A stretch of 64,000 nucleotides of DNA from Flavobacteriales bacterium (lineage in GTDB: Bacteria; Bacteroidota; Bacteroidia; Flavobacteriales_E; Vicingaceae). Of this stretch, positions 53,020 to 62,708 are shown one piece after another; the stretch's first letter is position 1; the number at the start of each line of letters is the position of its first letter. The notes under the pieces were generated by a model. The model was not told the origin of the DNA. It saw only the letters and a program-made list of their open reading frames with translations, and searched no databases. The DNA lies in NCBI GenBank assembly GCA_905339165.1, contig CAJPFH010000025.1:1-64000 (forward strand), given 5' to 3'. The position numbers were made by a program, and so were the translations under genes.

Positions 53020-54327
53020 ATGGCAAACATCGTAGCAATAGTAGGAAGACCCAATGTGGGCAAATCAACATTATTTAACCGATTAACAGAAAGCCGCTCG
53101 GCAATAGTTGATGAAATAAGCGGAGTTACCCGAGATAGGCACTACGGGTTATCCGAATGGGGAGGTAAACAGTTTAGTGTAATAGATACCGGTGGATACA
53201 TTTCCGGTTCTGATGATATTTTTGAAGAAGAAATTCGTAAGCAAGTGCAACTTGCCGTAGAAGAATGTGATGTAATTATTTTTGTGGTAGATGTTAATAC
53301 AGGAATAACAGACCTTGACGAAAAGGTAGCCGATTTATTGAGAAAATCAAAAAAGAAAATAGTTGTAGTTTCAAACAAAGTAGATAATTCTGAACGGCAG
53401 GTTTATTCCAACGAATTTTATTCCTTGGGTTTAGGAGAAGTGTACAGCATTTCGGCAATTAATGGCAGTGGCACAGGAGAATTACTAGATGAGTTAACCA
53501 AAGAATTCAGTGCTCCCACCGAAAAAGAAGATGATTTTGGAGTACCTTATTTTGCTGTAATAGGCAGACCAAACGTAGGAAAATCATCACTTACCAATAT
53601 GCTGCTCGGTAATGAAAGGAATATTGTAACACCGATTGCTGGCACTACCCGAGATTCTATCAGCACACGGTATAAAGCATTTGGCTTCGATTTTTATCTG
53701 GTAGATACAGCCGGTTTAAGAAAGAAAGCCAAGGTAAACGAAGACCTTGAGTTTTATTCGGTAATGAGAACCGTGCGGGCTATAGAAAATAGTGATGTGT
53801 GTATTATGATGATAGATGCACAGGAAGGAATTCAACAACAAGATTTAAGCATCATCAGTTTGGTGCTAAAAAATAATAAAGGAATAGTTATTGCCGTTAA
53901 CAAATGGGATTTAATTGAAAAAAGCACAAAAACCGCTATCGAATTTGAAACCGCTCTAAAAAGCAAACTAGCCCCTTTTACCGATGTACAAGTTATTTTT
54001 ACCAGTGTATTGGAGAAACAGCGTGTTTTAAAAACATTAGAAGCTGCTCTTCAGGTTTATGAAAATAGAAAAACAAGAATTCCAACCCACCGGTTAAATG
54101 AAGAAATGTTACCCATCATTGAGGCCTTTCCTCCTCCTGCATTAAAAGGTAAATACATAAAAATTAAATTTTGCATGCAACTTCCCATGCATTATCCGGC
54201 ATTTGTATTCTTCTGCAATTTGCCTCAATATGTAAAAGAACCCTATAAAAGATTTTTAGAAAATAAGTTGCGAGAAAAATATAATTTTACAGGTGTACCC
54301 ATTAAAATATTTATGCGAAAAAAATAA
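53020..54327 (+). CDS. der: GTPase Der (EngA)
   Basis: A 435-residue double GTPase for 50S ribosomal subunit assembly. The first G domain has [15 protein letters not shown] at 9-23 and DTGG; the second has [15 protein letters not shown] near 182-196 and [12 protein letters not shown] supplies the second G4 motif. A KH-like C-terminal domain (about 350-435) ends PIKIFMRKK. It begins 1 base after era stops and 6 bases before the DUF2147 gene, an arrangement that suggests one transcript of ribosome-assembly genes. Confidence 0.96.
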   Translation: MANIVAIVGRPNVGKSTLFNRLTESRSAIVDEISGVTRDRHYGLSEWGGKQFSVIDTGGYISGSDDIFEEEIRKQVQLAVEECDVIIFVVDVNTGITDLDEKVADLLRKSKKKIVVVSNKVDNSERQVYSNEFYSLGLGEVYSISAINGSGTGELLDELTKEFSAPTEKEDDFGVPYFAVIGRPNVGKSSLTNMLLGNERNIVTPIAGTTRDSISTRYKAFGFDFYLVDTAGLRKKAKVNEDLEFYSVMRTVRAIENSDVCIMMIDAQEGIQQQDLSIISLVLKNNKGIVIAVNKWDLIEKSTKTAIEFETALKSKLAPFTDVQVIFTSVLEKQRVLKTLEAALQVYENRKTRIPTHRLNEEMLPIIEAFPPPALKGKYIKIKFCMQLPMHYPAFVFFCNLPQYVKEPYKRFLENKLREKYNFTGVPIKIFMRKK

Positions 54328-54333
54328 ATAAGT

Positions 54334-54762
54334 ATGTTCAAATTCTATTTGTTTTTCAGTTTCTGTTTTTCGGTTGTACTTCTCTCTGCTCAAAACACCA
54401 TTGTGGGCAAGTGGAAAACAATTGATGATGATACGGGAAAACCAAAATCTATTGTAGAAATAGTTAAAAAGCCCGATGGTAAATACGTTGGTAAAGTAAT
54501 AAAACTTTTTCGCGAACCTAACGAAGATCAAGACCCGGTTTGCGAGGATTGCTCTGATGACCGAAAAAACAAAAAGGTGTTGGGAATGGAAATTATTAGA
54601 GGAATGGTTGCTTCGGGTAGTGAGTATAAATCGGGTACTATTTGCGATCCCAAAAACGGAAAGGTGTACGATTGCAAAATGTGGATTGAAGGAGACAAGT
54701 TGCAGGTAAGGGGTTATTTGTTATTCTTTTTTCGCACACAAACTTGGGAACGTATTCAGTAA
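54334..54762 (+). CDS. DUF2147 exported protein
   Basis: A 142-residue protein with a signal peptide (MFKFYLFFSFCFSVVLLSAQ) and a DUF2147 beta-barrel-like domain: IVGKWKTIDDDTGKPKSIVEI, GKYVGKVIKLF, CEDCSDDRKNKKVLGMEIIRGM, GTICDPKNGKVYDCKMWIEGDKLQVRGYL. The family has no fixed function but resembles small ligand-binding (lipocalin/FABP-like) barrels. It follows der by 6 bases and is convergent with the PLP-enzyme gene, 2 bases apart. Confidence 0.88.
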   Translation: MFKFYLFFSFCFSVVLLSAQNTIVGKWKTIDDDTGKPKSIVEIVKKPDGKYVGKVIKLFREPNEDQDPVCEDCSDDRKNKKVLGMEIIRGMVASGSEYKSGTICDPKNGKVYDCKMWIEGDKLQVRGYLLFFFRTQTWERIQ

Positions 54763-54764
54763 AT

Positions 54765-55922
54765 CTACATTTTTTCCAACGCTTGCTTTAAATCTTCAAC
54801 CAGCACATCGGCATCTTCCAAACCAATGTAAAGCCTCACAAAATTCCATGGTAGCTCGGTGGTATAGTTCTCCGAATTGTATAATGCACAAATAGGAAAC
54901 TGCAACGATTCATAACCTCCCCAAGAGCAGGCAATAATAAAATATTTTAAATGGTTGCAAAATCTTTCTACAGCAGCTATATCATCGGCTTTTAACTCAA
55001 TAGAAATTAATCCGCCACAAGGTTTCATTTGTTTTTTTGCTAAATCGATTTGTGGATTCTTTTCTGAAAACGGAAAATATATTTTTTTAATCTTTGGGTG
55101 ATTTTCTAAAAAATGCAATACTTTAAAACTGTTTTCGGTTACTTGTTTTACCCGAATGGGTAGGGTGCGAAGCCCTTTAATTAAAAGCCATGCATCGTTT
55201 GGAGATATTGCAGCTCCAAGTGTCATAAATTCCTGTTCAAATATTTTTTTTATTCTTTCTTTAGTGCTGCACAATACACCTGCTACCACATCGCTGTGAC
55301 CACTTATAAATTTTGTTGCAGAGTGAACAACTATATCAATTCCCATTTCTATGGGGTTTTGATTTATTGGAGAGGCATAACTGTTATCGCAAATGGTAAG
55401 TATGTTATTTTTTTTTGCAAGCTTGGCTACTTCTTTTAAGTCTTGCATTTCAAACGTCATAGAGTTTGGGCTTTCCAAATAAATAAGTGTAGTATTTTTT
55501 TGAATAGCTTTTTCAAAGTTTGATACTTCACATCCGTCAATCATGCTGCACTCAACACCAAATTTAGCAAGCATATTGGTAAGTAAATTATTTGTCCAGC
55601 TGTAAGGTTTTTTCACACAAATTACATGGTCGCCCTGTTTTACCGAACTTATTACCGCAGCCGAAATAGCTGCACTTCCGCTTGAAAAAATAAGAGCATC
55701 TTCGGCTTTTTCTAAGGCAGCAATTTTTTTGCGTAAAATACCCACGGTAGGGTTAAAGCCTCGTGTATAAAAAGGTGTTTCAAACTCGTTTTTCAGTCCG
55801 ATTCTCAGGGCTTCTACATTTTTAAAGCAAAAGTTGCTCGATTGAAAAATTGGCGGAGTTACGGCATTAAAATAATTTTCGCGTTCCTCTCCTAAGTGGT
55901 TTAGTATATAAGATTGTTCCAT
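54765..55922 (-). CDS. Cystathionine gamma-synthase-like PLP enzyme
   Basis: A 385-residue Cys/Met metabolism enzyme (trans-sulfuration PLP family). The substrate- and cofactor-binding block YTRGFNPTVGILRKKIAALE lies at 52-71, ALIFSSGSAAISAAV at 77-91, and DNSYASP at 179-185 includes the cofactor-binding Asp. HSATKFISGHSDVVAG has the PLP lysine at 204. It may be cystathionine beta- or gamma-lyase, cystathionine synthase or methionine gamma-lyase; the sequence read here does not decide. A TTACTTTG sequence, one base short of the -7 consensus, lies just upstream. Confidence 0.85.
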   Translation of the reverse strand: MEQSYILNHLGEERENYFNAVTPPIFQSSNFCFKNVEALRIGLKNEFETPFYTRGFNPTVGILRKKIAALEKAEDALIFSSGSAAISAAVISSVKQGDHVICVKKPYSWTNNLLTNMLAKFGVECSMIDGCEVSNFEKAIQKNTTLIYLESPNSMTFEMQDLKEVAKLAKKNNILTICDNSYASPINQNPIEMGIDIVVHSATKFISGHSDVVAGVLCSTKERIKKIFEQEFMTLGAAISPNDAWLLIKGLRTLPIRVKQVTENSFKVLHFLENHPKIKKIYFPFSEKNPQIDLAKKQMKPCGGLISIELKADDIAAVERFCNHLKYFIIACSWGGYESLQFPICALYNSENYTTELPWNFVRLYIGLEDADVLVEDLKQALEKM

Positions 55923-56039
55923 AATTTGCCAAAGTAAATAAATACAATGAGAATATTAAAATCTGATTTAATTTATATTTATTTTAATGCAACTAAGTTT
56001 TCAATAAATTCGTATTGTGTTGGAGTGAGTATATTTACC

Positions 56040-57743
56040 ATGAAACAATTTTTTAATTTTTCAATCTTTATTGCATCATCTTTAATTTTTATTTCTGTTG
56101 AAACCTACACACAAAATAGCTTGGTAGGTGATGGTTTTGGCGGAAGACTTTGGTACAAACCAAGCAACTATACGGTAGGTTCATACTCTGCTTACAGTAT
56201 TTGTTACACCGGTTTATGCAGTGATGGCCCTAATGAGTTAAGAGGTTGGGGAAGTAACAATTATAATCAATTAGGTTTGGGTATTTCAGTTCTCGGAACA
56301 AATACTCCTGTTCCTATACCTAATATGGATAATGTGTACTATTACAGCACCGGGTATATTATGGGAGCAATTAAAAAGGATTTTACCGGTTGGGTTTGGG
56401 GCGAAGCAGGAGTTACAAATTTTAACACCCCTATGCAAGTAATTAATGATGTAAAGTTTTTAGATGCCAGCATTTCTGTGGTAAGTTTTGTAAAAAATGA
56501 TGGTACTGTTTGGAGTGTAGGTGATGGAGATTATGGAAATTTTGGTAACGGATTAAATGCCACAAGTTCGGCTGTTCCCGTAAAAATGCTAAATATTACC
56601 AATGCCGTAAGGGTGGCAAACGGATTTTATGTAACCCATGTGCTTTTAAACGATGGTACCGTATGGGCTGTAGGCAGTGATTATGCGATAGGGGCACTAG
56701 GCATAGGAACCCTAAATGGTATCGCCTACACGCCTGTTCAGGTACAAGGTTTATCAAATATTGTAGATATAAAATCATGTACATATGGAAGTGCAGCTCT
56801 CGATAATGACGGAAATGTATTTGTATGGGGAGATATGTCTTTAGGATTAATGGGGCCAATAGAATCCTCACCTGTAAAGGTGCCCAATTTAAGTAAAATA
56901 GTAGCTATCTCTGGTTGTGCTGATGGCTATCATTTTATGGCCCTAGATGAGAATAAAAATTGTTTTGCATGGGGGGCAGATCCGGGATATTTTGGGTATA
57001 TTGAACCAAGTGGGAATAAACCAATTTATTCTCCTGTAAAAGTAGCCAGTGATGTAATTGATATAATGGCAGGAGAGTTATTTTCATATATTTTAAAATC
57101 AGATGCCACCTTGTGGTGTTCCGGTATTAGCAATGGAGGCTCTATTTGGTTAAATCTATCAAATGAAGAAAGAGATGAATTTACAAAACTTACTCCCGAA
57201 GATGTTCCGGGTGCATGCGGGGTGTTGGCTACCAATGCTGCTTATACTCCTGTTAAAGATTGTAAGGAAAAAGGAAGTATTACCATCTATTCCAGTGGTG
57301 GAAAACCGCCTTACCAATATAGTATTGGTGATGGATTTCAAACAAGTAATGTATTTTACGGAGTAAATGAGGGAACATATTATATAACTGTGCTGGATGC
57401 AAATAATTGCGAAACCAATACTACCGTAGATGTAAGCTCTTTGCTGAACGAACCTTGTATAAAGCCTGTTATTACAGTGCCCAATGTTTTTACACCTAAT
57501 GAAGACGAACTGAATAATGTTTTTAAAATAAAAACCGAAAATATAAAATATTTGTATTGTCAAATATACAATCGTTGGGGTACTAAGGTGTACGAGTGGG
57601 AAGGTATTGATGGCTCTTGGAACGGAAAAAATCTGAATGAAAAAGATTGTTCGGCAGGAACGTATTATTATGTTGTAAGGTATATTGATTTATTAGATAA
57701 TACAGAAAGCTTATCGGGTTACATTACCCTGCTAAGAAACTAA
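56040..57743 (+). CDS. RCC1-repeat T9SS cargo with type-B sorting domain
   Basis: A 567-residue exported protein. The longer frame to 55947 is rejected because the signal peptide (MKQFFNFSIFIASSLIFIS) begins at the ATG at 56040. About six RCC1-type beta-propeller repeats follow (about 45-390; LRGWGSNNYNQLGLG, VKNDGTVWSVGDGDYGNFGNGLNA, LNDGTVWAVGSDYAIGALGIG, LDNDGNVFVWGDMSLGLMG). Then come a short PKD/SprB-like domain (YTPVKDCKEKGSITIYSSGG, about 400-470) and a type-B sorting domain (VPNVFTPNEDELNNVFKI ... WGTKVYEW ... GYITLLRN). Such propellers often bind ligands, and a surface adhesive role is possible. It overlaps the convergent small gene by 12 bases. Confidence 0.85.
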   Translation: MKQFFNFSIFIASSLIFISVETYTQNSLVGDGFGGRLWYKPSNYTVGSYSAYSICYTGLCSDGPNELRGWGSNNYNQLGLGISVLGTNTPVPIPNMDNVYYYSTGYIMGAIKKDFTGWVWGEAGVTNFNTPMQVINDVKFLDASISVVSFVKNDGTVWSVGDGDYGNFGNGLNATSSAVPVKMLNITNAVRVANGFYVTHVLLNDGTVWAVGSDYAIGALGIGTLNGIAYTPVQVQGLSNIVDIKSCTYGSAALDNDGNVFVWGDMSLGLMGPIESSPVKVPNLSKIVAISGCADGYHFMALDENKNCFAWGADPGYFGYIEPSGNKPIYSPVKVASDVIDIMAGELFSYILKSDATLWCSGISNGGSIWLNLSNEERDEFTKLTPEDVPGACGVLATNAAYTPVKDCKEKGSITIYSSGGKPPYQYSIGDGFQTSNVFYGVNEGTYYITVLDANNCETNTTVDVSSLLNEPCIKPVITVPNVFTPNEDELNNVFKIKTENIKYLYCQIYNRWGTKVYEWEGIDGSWNGKNLNEKDCSAGTYYYVVRYIDLLDNTESLSGYITLLRN

Positions 57744-57977
57744 GCTTTTAGCGTTAATAATATCTTCCAGTTTAATTGGTTGTCCCATTTTAAAAAGAAG
57801 TTCTTCGTTATCGGCATTTGTTTGTTTTAATATTTCGTGTTCGCGGGCACTGGCAAAAAAATAACTTGTTTTGTTTCCCGAAAAAACTTCCCAAATAACA
57901 CCGAAAACTTCTTTGCCTGTTTTTAGTTTAAAAATACAGTGTTTGTTAAGAAATTGCTTTGCCTCTGTCGTTGTCAT
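57732..57977 (-). CDS. Small conserved protein of unknown function
   Basis: An 81-residue, mostly soluble protein. The core FKLKTGKEVFGVIWEVFSG followed by YFFASAREHEIL and the C-terminal PIKLEDIINAK have the look of an Sm/LSm-like or SH3-like barrel (KTGKEVxGxIxE), but this is a weak resemblance. No signal peptide. Its last codons overlap the end of the RCC1 gene on the other strand. It may be a stand-alone unit; no operon partner is close on its strand. Confidence 0.65.
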   Translation of the reverse strand: MTTTEAKQFLNKHCIFKLKTGKEVFGVIWEVFSGNKTSYFFASAREHEILKQTNADNEELLFKMGQPIKLEDIINAKSLVS

Positions 57978-58059
57978 AAGGAGTAAATAAAAACCAATGT
58001 TACGAATATATAACGCCTGTTAAAAGCATAAATTATTAACACCTGTTTATTACTTTCTG

Positions 58060-59460
58060 TTATACTTCGTATGTGTCGTTTAATGCAGGAATTAGAATGT
58101 TTTTAAAACCTTTTCCGGACAGAAAGTTTTTGAATTTTTCCTGAGATTCAATGTTTCCATGAACTAAAAAAACTGTTTCAACCTCGTTAACACATTGGCA
58201 TTTTAAATATCTTTCCATTTCTAAATAATCAGCATGTGCACTGTAGGAGTCTATAACAATAATTTGTGCTTTAACCGGAAACATTTCTCCAAAAATACTT
58301 ACTTCGGTTTCACCATTTCTTAATTTACCTGCTAAGGAATGTGGTTCAGCATAACCTACAATAAGAATAGTATTTTTTTCATTTATAATATTATGCATTA
58401 TATGGTGTTTCACTCGGCCGGCTTCTGCCATACCCGAAGCTGAAATAATTATGCAAGGTTTATCCGATTTATTAAGGGCTTGCGAATCGGTTTTTTCGGT
58501 TATGTATTTTAATCCGCTAAAACCAAATGGGTCGGGGCGAGATTCTATAAATTCCTGCACATTTTCATTGAGTAATGGAAGATGTTTACGCATCACTTCG
58601 GTAGCATCAGCCGATAAAGGACTATCTACATAGATGGGTATTTTAGGTAGAAGCCCGTGTAACTGAAGTTTGTTGAGGGTAAAAACAATTTCCTGTGTTC
58701 TTCCTAAGCTAAATGACGGTATAATGAGTTTTCCTTTTTTATTGATACAAGTGTTTATCACGGTATCCAGTAGTATTTGTTCGGCATGTTGTTGGTCATC
58801 GTGCAAGCGATTTCCGTAGGTCGATTCGCAAATAATAACATCGGATTGAGGAAACGATTCGGGGTTTTTCATTAGGGTAGAATCGTACCGGCCAATGTCA
58901 CTCGTGTAAGTAATAACTTTTTTGTTAGGGCCATCTTGCACACTAAGGGTAATGGCGGCACTGCCTAATATATGTCCGTTGTTTGTAAAAATAAATTCGG
59001 TATTTTTTCCTATTTTATAAGGTTTGTTATAAGGTATAGGGAAGAAAAAGTTTAAAGAAATTTCTGCGTCTTTTTGGGTATAAATTGGCTTTAATAAATC
59101 TTTGCCTTGTTTAATTTTTCTTTTGTTTACAAAGCGAACATCGGCTTCCTGAATAAAAGCACTGTCCATGAGCATTATTTTACATAAATCGTAGGTAGCT
59201 TCGGTGCAATATATTTTTCCTCTAAATCCTTCTTTTACAATTCGGGGTATTAGTCCGGAGTGATCTATGTGAGCGTGCGAGAGAATAATGTAATCGAGTT
59301 CCTGAATGGAAAATCCAAAATGCCGATTCAATAAATGGGTTTCAGCACCCAATCCTTGAAACATGCCACAATCGAGCAAAACACGGGTATTGTCGGGTAG
59401 TGTAATAAGATGTTTACTTCCGGTTACCGTTTGTGCGGCACCATGAAACGCAATTTCCAT
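58060..59460 (-). CDS. Beta-CASP metallo-beta-lactamase fold nuclease
   Basis: A 466-residue protein. The metal site HAHIDH lies at 62-67 (SHAHIDHSGLIPRI), and the N-terminal GAAQTVTGSKHLI is the usual opening. Beta-CASP motifs include ITYTSDIGR, CESTYGNRLHDD (motif 4 region), IIPSFSLGRTQEIVF, DSPLSADATEV, IIISASGMAEAGRVKHH (motif B) and DSYSAHADYLEM (motif C). The domain order matches RNA-processing exonucleases such as the archaeal and bacterial CPSF/RNase J relatives. The gene starts 10 bases after paaE, so it may be co-transcribed. A direct link to phenylacetate use is not obvious. Confidence 0.9.
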   Translation of the reverse strand: MEIAFHGAAQTVTGSKHLITLPDNTRVLLDCGMFQGLGAETHLLNRHFGFSIQELDYIILSHAHIDHSGLIPRIVKEGFRGKIYCTEATYDLCKIMLMDSAFIQEADVRFVNKRKIKQGKDLLKPIYTQKDAEISLNFFFPIPYNKPYKIGKNTEFIFTNNGHILGSAAITLSVQDGPNKKVITYTSDIGRYDSTLMKNPESFPQSDVIICESTYGNRLHDDQQHAEQILLDTVINTCINKKGKLIIPSFSLGRTQEIVFTLNKLQLHGLLPKIPIYVDSPLSADATEVMRKHLPLLNENVQEFIESRPDPFGFSGLKYITEKTDSQALNKSDKPCIIISASGMAEAGRVKHHIMHNIINEKNTILIVGYAEPHSLAGKLRNGETEVSIFGEMFPVKAQIIVIDSYSAHADYLEMERYLKCQCVNEVETVFLVHGNIESQEKFKNFLSGKGFKNILIPALNDTYEV

Positions 59461-59469
59461 ACAATCAAA

Positions 59470-60534
59470 TTAAAATATTTCGTCATAATCTACCCGAACA
59501 TGGTCTGTTTCCGGAAAGGCCTGACAGGTAAGAATAAACCCTTTTTCAACTTCTTCATCGCTTAAAGAGTAATTCATTTCCATGCCTGCTTTTCCTTCTG
59601 TTACTTTTGCTTTACAGGTACAGCAAACGGCTCCTTTACACGAAAAGGGAGCGTCTACTCCATTTTCAATAGCCATATCCAGTATGTTTTTTCCCGAGCG
59701 TGGCATTTCAAAATAGGTTTCTATTCCATCCATGACTATTGTTACGCTGGCTGTCCGAATTTCAGTAGTTTCCGTTTTTTTATTTTCGGTTTCAAAAGAA
59801 GAAAAGTATTCGTAATGAATCTGATTTTTTTCTACACCTGCAGTTTCCAGTTTTTCTTTTATACTTTTAATCATTTGGTTTGGACCGCAAATAAAATAAT
59901 GAGTGGTTTTATCATTTATTTTTGCCGCATGTAAAAGTTGCATGGCTTTTTCTCCGTCTATTCGGCCATGATACAAATCGTTGCCGGTATCTTCTTGTGT
60001 AAAAATATAAGCTAAATGAAATGTGGTAGCATATTTTTCAGATAATTTGTTTAGTTCTTCTTTAAAAATGATGTCTTCATTTTTTTTGTTACAGTAGTAG
60101 AGGTAAAAGGTGCTGTGGGGTTCGTTTTTTAAAACCTCCTTCAGCATAGAAAAAATGGGTGTAATACCACTTCCTGCTGCAAATGCTACATATGTGTTGT
60201 TATTTTTAGGTTGTGTAGAGATTAAGAATTTTCCGGCCGGGGGCATTAATTCAACGATATCGTTTACCTTTAATTTTTCAGTTAAATAAGTAGAAACTCT
60301 TCCACCCCGCACTTTTTTTACGGCAATACGAAAGTCATTTTCAGAAGGGCTGCTGCATAAACTGTAAGCTCTTCTTAGTTTTTCTTTATTTATTTCCATT
60401 GAAAGTGTGATGTATTGCCCCGCTTGATAAGAAAAAAGAGGCTTTACATTTTCCGGAATTTCAAAACCAATCGATACAGAATCAGATGTTTCTTTTCTAA
60501 CATCTTTTACTTTGATTTGATAAAATTTAGACAT
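59470..60534 (-). CDS. paaE: Phenylacetyl-CoA epoxidase reductase subunit PaaE
   Basis: A 354-residue electron-transfer subunit that passes electrons from NADPH to the PaaABCD epoxidase. The N-terminal FAD-binding barrel and NAD(P) domain (YQAGQYITLSMEIN, RRAYSLCSSP, FAAGSGITPIFSMLKE) occupy about 1-240, and the 2Fe-2S domain about 265-354. There SCKGAVCCTCKAKV supplies three Cys ligands and LTCQAFP the last one. The length and order match PaaE/PaaK reductases. It is divergent from paaA (154 bases between starts), suggesting shared regulation. The beta-CASP nuclease gene follows in the same direction. Confidence 0.93.
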   Translation of the reverse strand: MSKFYQIKVKDVRKETSDSVSIGFEIPENVKPLFSYQAGQYITLSMEINKEKLRRAYSLCSSPSENDFRIAVKKVRGGRVSTYLTEKLKVNDIVELMPPAGKFLISTQPKNNNTYVAFAAGSGITPIFSMLKEVLKNEPHSTFYLYYCNKKNEDIIFKEELNKLSEKYATTFHLAYIFTQEDTGNDLYHGRIDGEKAMQLLHAAKINDKTTHYFICGPNQMIKSIKEKLETAGVEKNQIHYEYFSSFETENKKTETTEIRTASVTIVMDGIETYFEMPRSGKNILDMAIENGVDAPFSCKGAVCCTCKAKVTEGKAGMEMNYSLSDEEVEKGFILTCQAFPETDHVRVDYDEIF

Positions 60535-60574
60535 ATGGTATAAAAAGCAAAAGTGATACTCGGGTTCAACTTTG

Positions 60575-60582
60575 CAAACCTA
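60575..60582 (-). promoter_or_regulatory. -7 box of paaE
   Basis: The minus strand reads TAGGTTTG (60582-60575), matching TAnnTTTG; the start would be near 60571, with a leader of about 36 bases. No TTTG is seen at the expected spacing upstream. No clear regulator operator (palindrome) was recognised in the paaE-paaA gap. Confidence 0.35.
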
Positions 60583-60688
60583 TGAATAAAACATTTATTT
60601 TAGTTATTTGTTAAGATTACAAACGCTGATTATTAAATTATTTATTTTAAAATTTTATAGTTAAACTTGTAGCCCCAATCATTGAACC

Positions 60689-61630
60689 ATGGAGAAAAAG
60701 AACCCCGAAGATAGCTTTCAGGTTAAAATAGATGCCGAAGAGAAAATAGAGCCTAAAGACTGGATGCCAGATGAGTATAGGAGAAATCTAATCAGGCAAA
60801 TTTCTCAACATGCCCATTCGGAAGTAATTGGTATGCAACCCGAAGGAAATTGGATTACTCGTGCTCCAAGTTTAAGAGCAAAAGCGGTATTGCTGGCAAA
60901 AATTCAAGACGAAGGAGGACATGGCTTATATTTGTACAGTGCGTGTGAAACCTTAGGAATAAGTCGCGATGAATTGATAGAACAACTGCACTCCGGAAAA
61001 GCTAAATATTCCAGCATTTTTAATTATCCAACATTAACATGGGCCGATATTGGTGCAGTGGGTTGGCTGGTAGATGGGGCAGCCATTGTAAATCAAGTTT
61101 CTTTGCAGCGTACTTCTTATGGGCCGTACTCTAGAGCCATGATTCGGATTTGTAAAGAAGAAAGTTTTCATCAACGCCAAGGCTACGAAATTATGGCCAA
61201 TATGGCCAAAGGAACAGCAGAACAAAAACAAATGGCACAAGATGCTTTAAACCGCTGGTGGTGGCCTTCTTTAATGATGTTTGGTCCACACGATACAGAA
61301 TCGGCTCATTCGGCAAAATCGATGAAATGGAAAATAAAAAGAGAAAGCAACGATGAGCTACGCCAACGCTTTATAGATAAAACAGTGCAGCAAGCAGAGG
61401 TGATTGGGCTTAGCATTCCAGATCCCGATTTGAAATGGAACGAACAACGAAAACATTACGATTTTGGTAAAATAAACTGGGAAGAATTTACCAATGTGCT
61501 GAATGGAAATGGCCCTTGTAACAAGCAACGAATGGCAAACCATATACAGGCTCACCAAAATGGAAAATGGGTAAGGGAAGCCGCCATAGCCTATGCCGAA
61601 AAACAAAAAAATAAAAAAGTACCTGCATAA
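60689..61630 (+). CDS. paaA: Phenylacetyl-CoA epoxidase catalytic subunit PaaA
   Basis: A 313-residue di-iron subunit that inserts oxygen into phenylacetyl-CoA. [38 protein letters not shown] (about 31-68) and [17 protein letters not shown] (about 71-87) contain the Glu and His iron ligands (EVIG, EGGH). [13 protein letters not shown] (about 156-168) adds the second EXXH site, and [11 protein letters not shown] follows. The length agrees with the family (about 310-320). paaB begins 10 bases downstream and the run continues paaB-paaC-paaD, in the usual order. Confidence 0.95.
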   Translation: MEKKNPEDSFQVKIDAEEKIEPKDWMPDEYRRNLIRQISQHAHSEVIGMQPEGNWITRAPSLRAKAVLLAKIQDEGGHGLYLYSACETLGISRDELIEQLHSGKAKYSSIFNYPTLTWADIGAVGWLVDGAAIVNQVSLQRTSYGPYSRAMIRICKEESFHQRQGYEIMANMAKGTAEQKQMAQDALNRWWWPSLMMFGPHDTESAHSAKSMKWKIKRESNDELRQRFIDKTVQQAEVIGLSIPDPDLKWNEQRKHYDFGKINWEEFTNVLNGNGPCNKQRMANHIQAHQNGKWVREAAIAYAEKQKNKKVPA

Positions 61631-61640
61631 AAAACAAAAC

Positions 61641-61931
61641 ATGAGTAAAGAAAAACAATGGCCTCTATGGGAGGTTTTTATACAAAGTAAAACAGGTTTG
61701 CCCTACAAACATGCCGGAAGCGTTCATGCCCCCGATGCCGAAATGGCCTTACAAAACGCAAGAGATACTTATACCAGACGTGGAGAAGGAAATAGTATTT
61801 GGGTAGTTCCTTCCGATGCAATCATTGCATCTAATCCGGCCGATGCCGAAAGTTTTTATGAACCTAGTAACGATAAAATATACAGGCATCCTACATTTTA
61901 CGTAATGCCAGAAGGGGCTAAACATATTTAA
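61641..61931 (+). CDS. paaB: Phenylacetyl-CoA epoxidase subunit PaaB
   Basis: A 96-residue small subunit of the epoxidase complex. The start at 61641 gives MSKEKQWPLWEVFIQSKTGLPYKHAGSVHAPDAEMALQNARDTYTRRGEGNSIWVVPSDAI, which covers the whole PaaB domain; a longer frame to 61593 adds only basic residues and overlaps paaA. PaaB stabilises the catalytic PaaA-PaaC core in known systems. It lies between paaA and paaC with short spacers. Confidence 0.92.
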   Translation: MSKEKQWPLWEVFIQSKTGLPYKHAGSVHAPDAEMALQNARDTYTRRGEGNSIWVVPSDAIIASNPADAESFYEPSNDKIYRHPTFYVMPEGAKHI

Positions 61932-61949
61932 TATTTATAAATAAAAGAA

Positions 61950-62708
61950 ATGACAGTAAATGAAGCATTGTTTAACTATTGCCTTCGATTAGGAGATAAT
62001 AGTTTAATCCTTAGTCACCGACTTTCAGAGTGGACAGGAAAAGCCCCCATACTCGAAGAGGATTTAGCCATTACCAATATTGCACTAGATAAATTAGGGC
62101 AAGCACGATTTTTACTTCAATATGCGGCACAATTAGAAGGAAAAGGAAAAACCGAAGATGATTTAGCATATAAAAGAAGCGAAAGAGAATTTTATAACTC
62201 GCTCTTGGTAGAGCAACCAAACGGAGACTTTTCTTTTACAATGGCAAGGCAGTTGCTAAATGACGTGTTCGATTTTTTTTTATACGAAGAATTAACAAAA
62301 AGCACCAACGAACCATTGGCCTCTTTGGCTGCAAAATCATTAAAAGAAATAAAATATCATCTTCGTCATTGTAGTGAATGGATTATTCGCTTAGGCGATG
62401 GTACCGAAGAAAGTCATAGCAGAATTCAAAATTCCTTGAATGAATTATGGGCGTACACCGGAGAGCTTTTTGAAATGAATGAAATAGATTCCGTTCTAAT
62501 AAAGGAAAATAGTGTGCCCGATGTATCTAAACTAAAACCCAAATGGAATAACATGCTTTGCGAAATTTTTGAAAAAGCAACTCTAAAAAAACCGGAAGAT
62601 GGGTTTATGCATACCGGAAGCCGAAAAGGAATTCATTCGGAATATTTAGGTTTTATTCTAGCCGAAATGCAATATTTACCCCGTGCTTATCCAAGTGCTA
62701 CATGGTAA
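61950..62708 (+). CDS. paaC: Phenylacetyl-CoA epoxidase structural subunit PaaC
   Basis: A 252-residue non-catalytic ferritin-like partner of PaaA. The N-terminus NEALFNYCLRLGDNSLILSHRLSEWTGKAPILEEDLAITNIALDKLGQAR is highly characteristic. RSEREFYNSLLVEQPNGDFSFTMARQLLNDVFDFFLYEEL and LKEIKYHLRHCSEWIIRLGDGTEESH follow. Some residues equivalent to the PaaA ligands are replaced, as is normal in PaaC. The length matches the family. It overlaps paaD by 7 bases, so the two are translated together. Confidence 0.94.
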   Translation: MTVNEALFNYCLRLGDNSLILSHRLSEWTGKAPILEEDLAITNIALDKLGQARFLLQYAAQLEGKGKTEDDLAYKRSEREFYNSLLVEQPNGDFSFTMARQLLNDVFDFFLYEELTKSTNEPLASLAAKSLKEIKYHLRHCSEWIIRLGDGTEESHSRIQNSLNELWAYTGELFEMNEIDSVLIKENSVPDVSKLKPKWNNMLCEIFEKATLKKPEDGFMHTGSRKGIHSEYLGFILAEMQYLPRAYPSATW

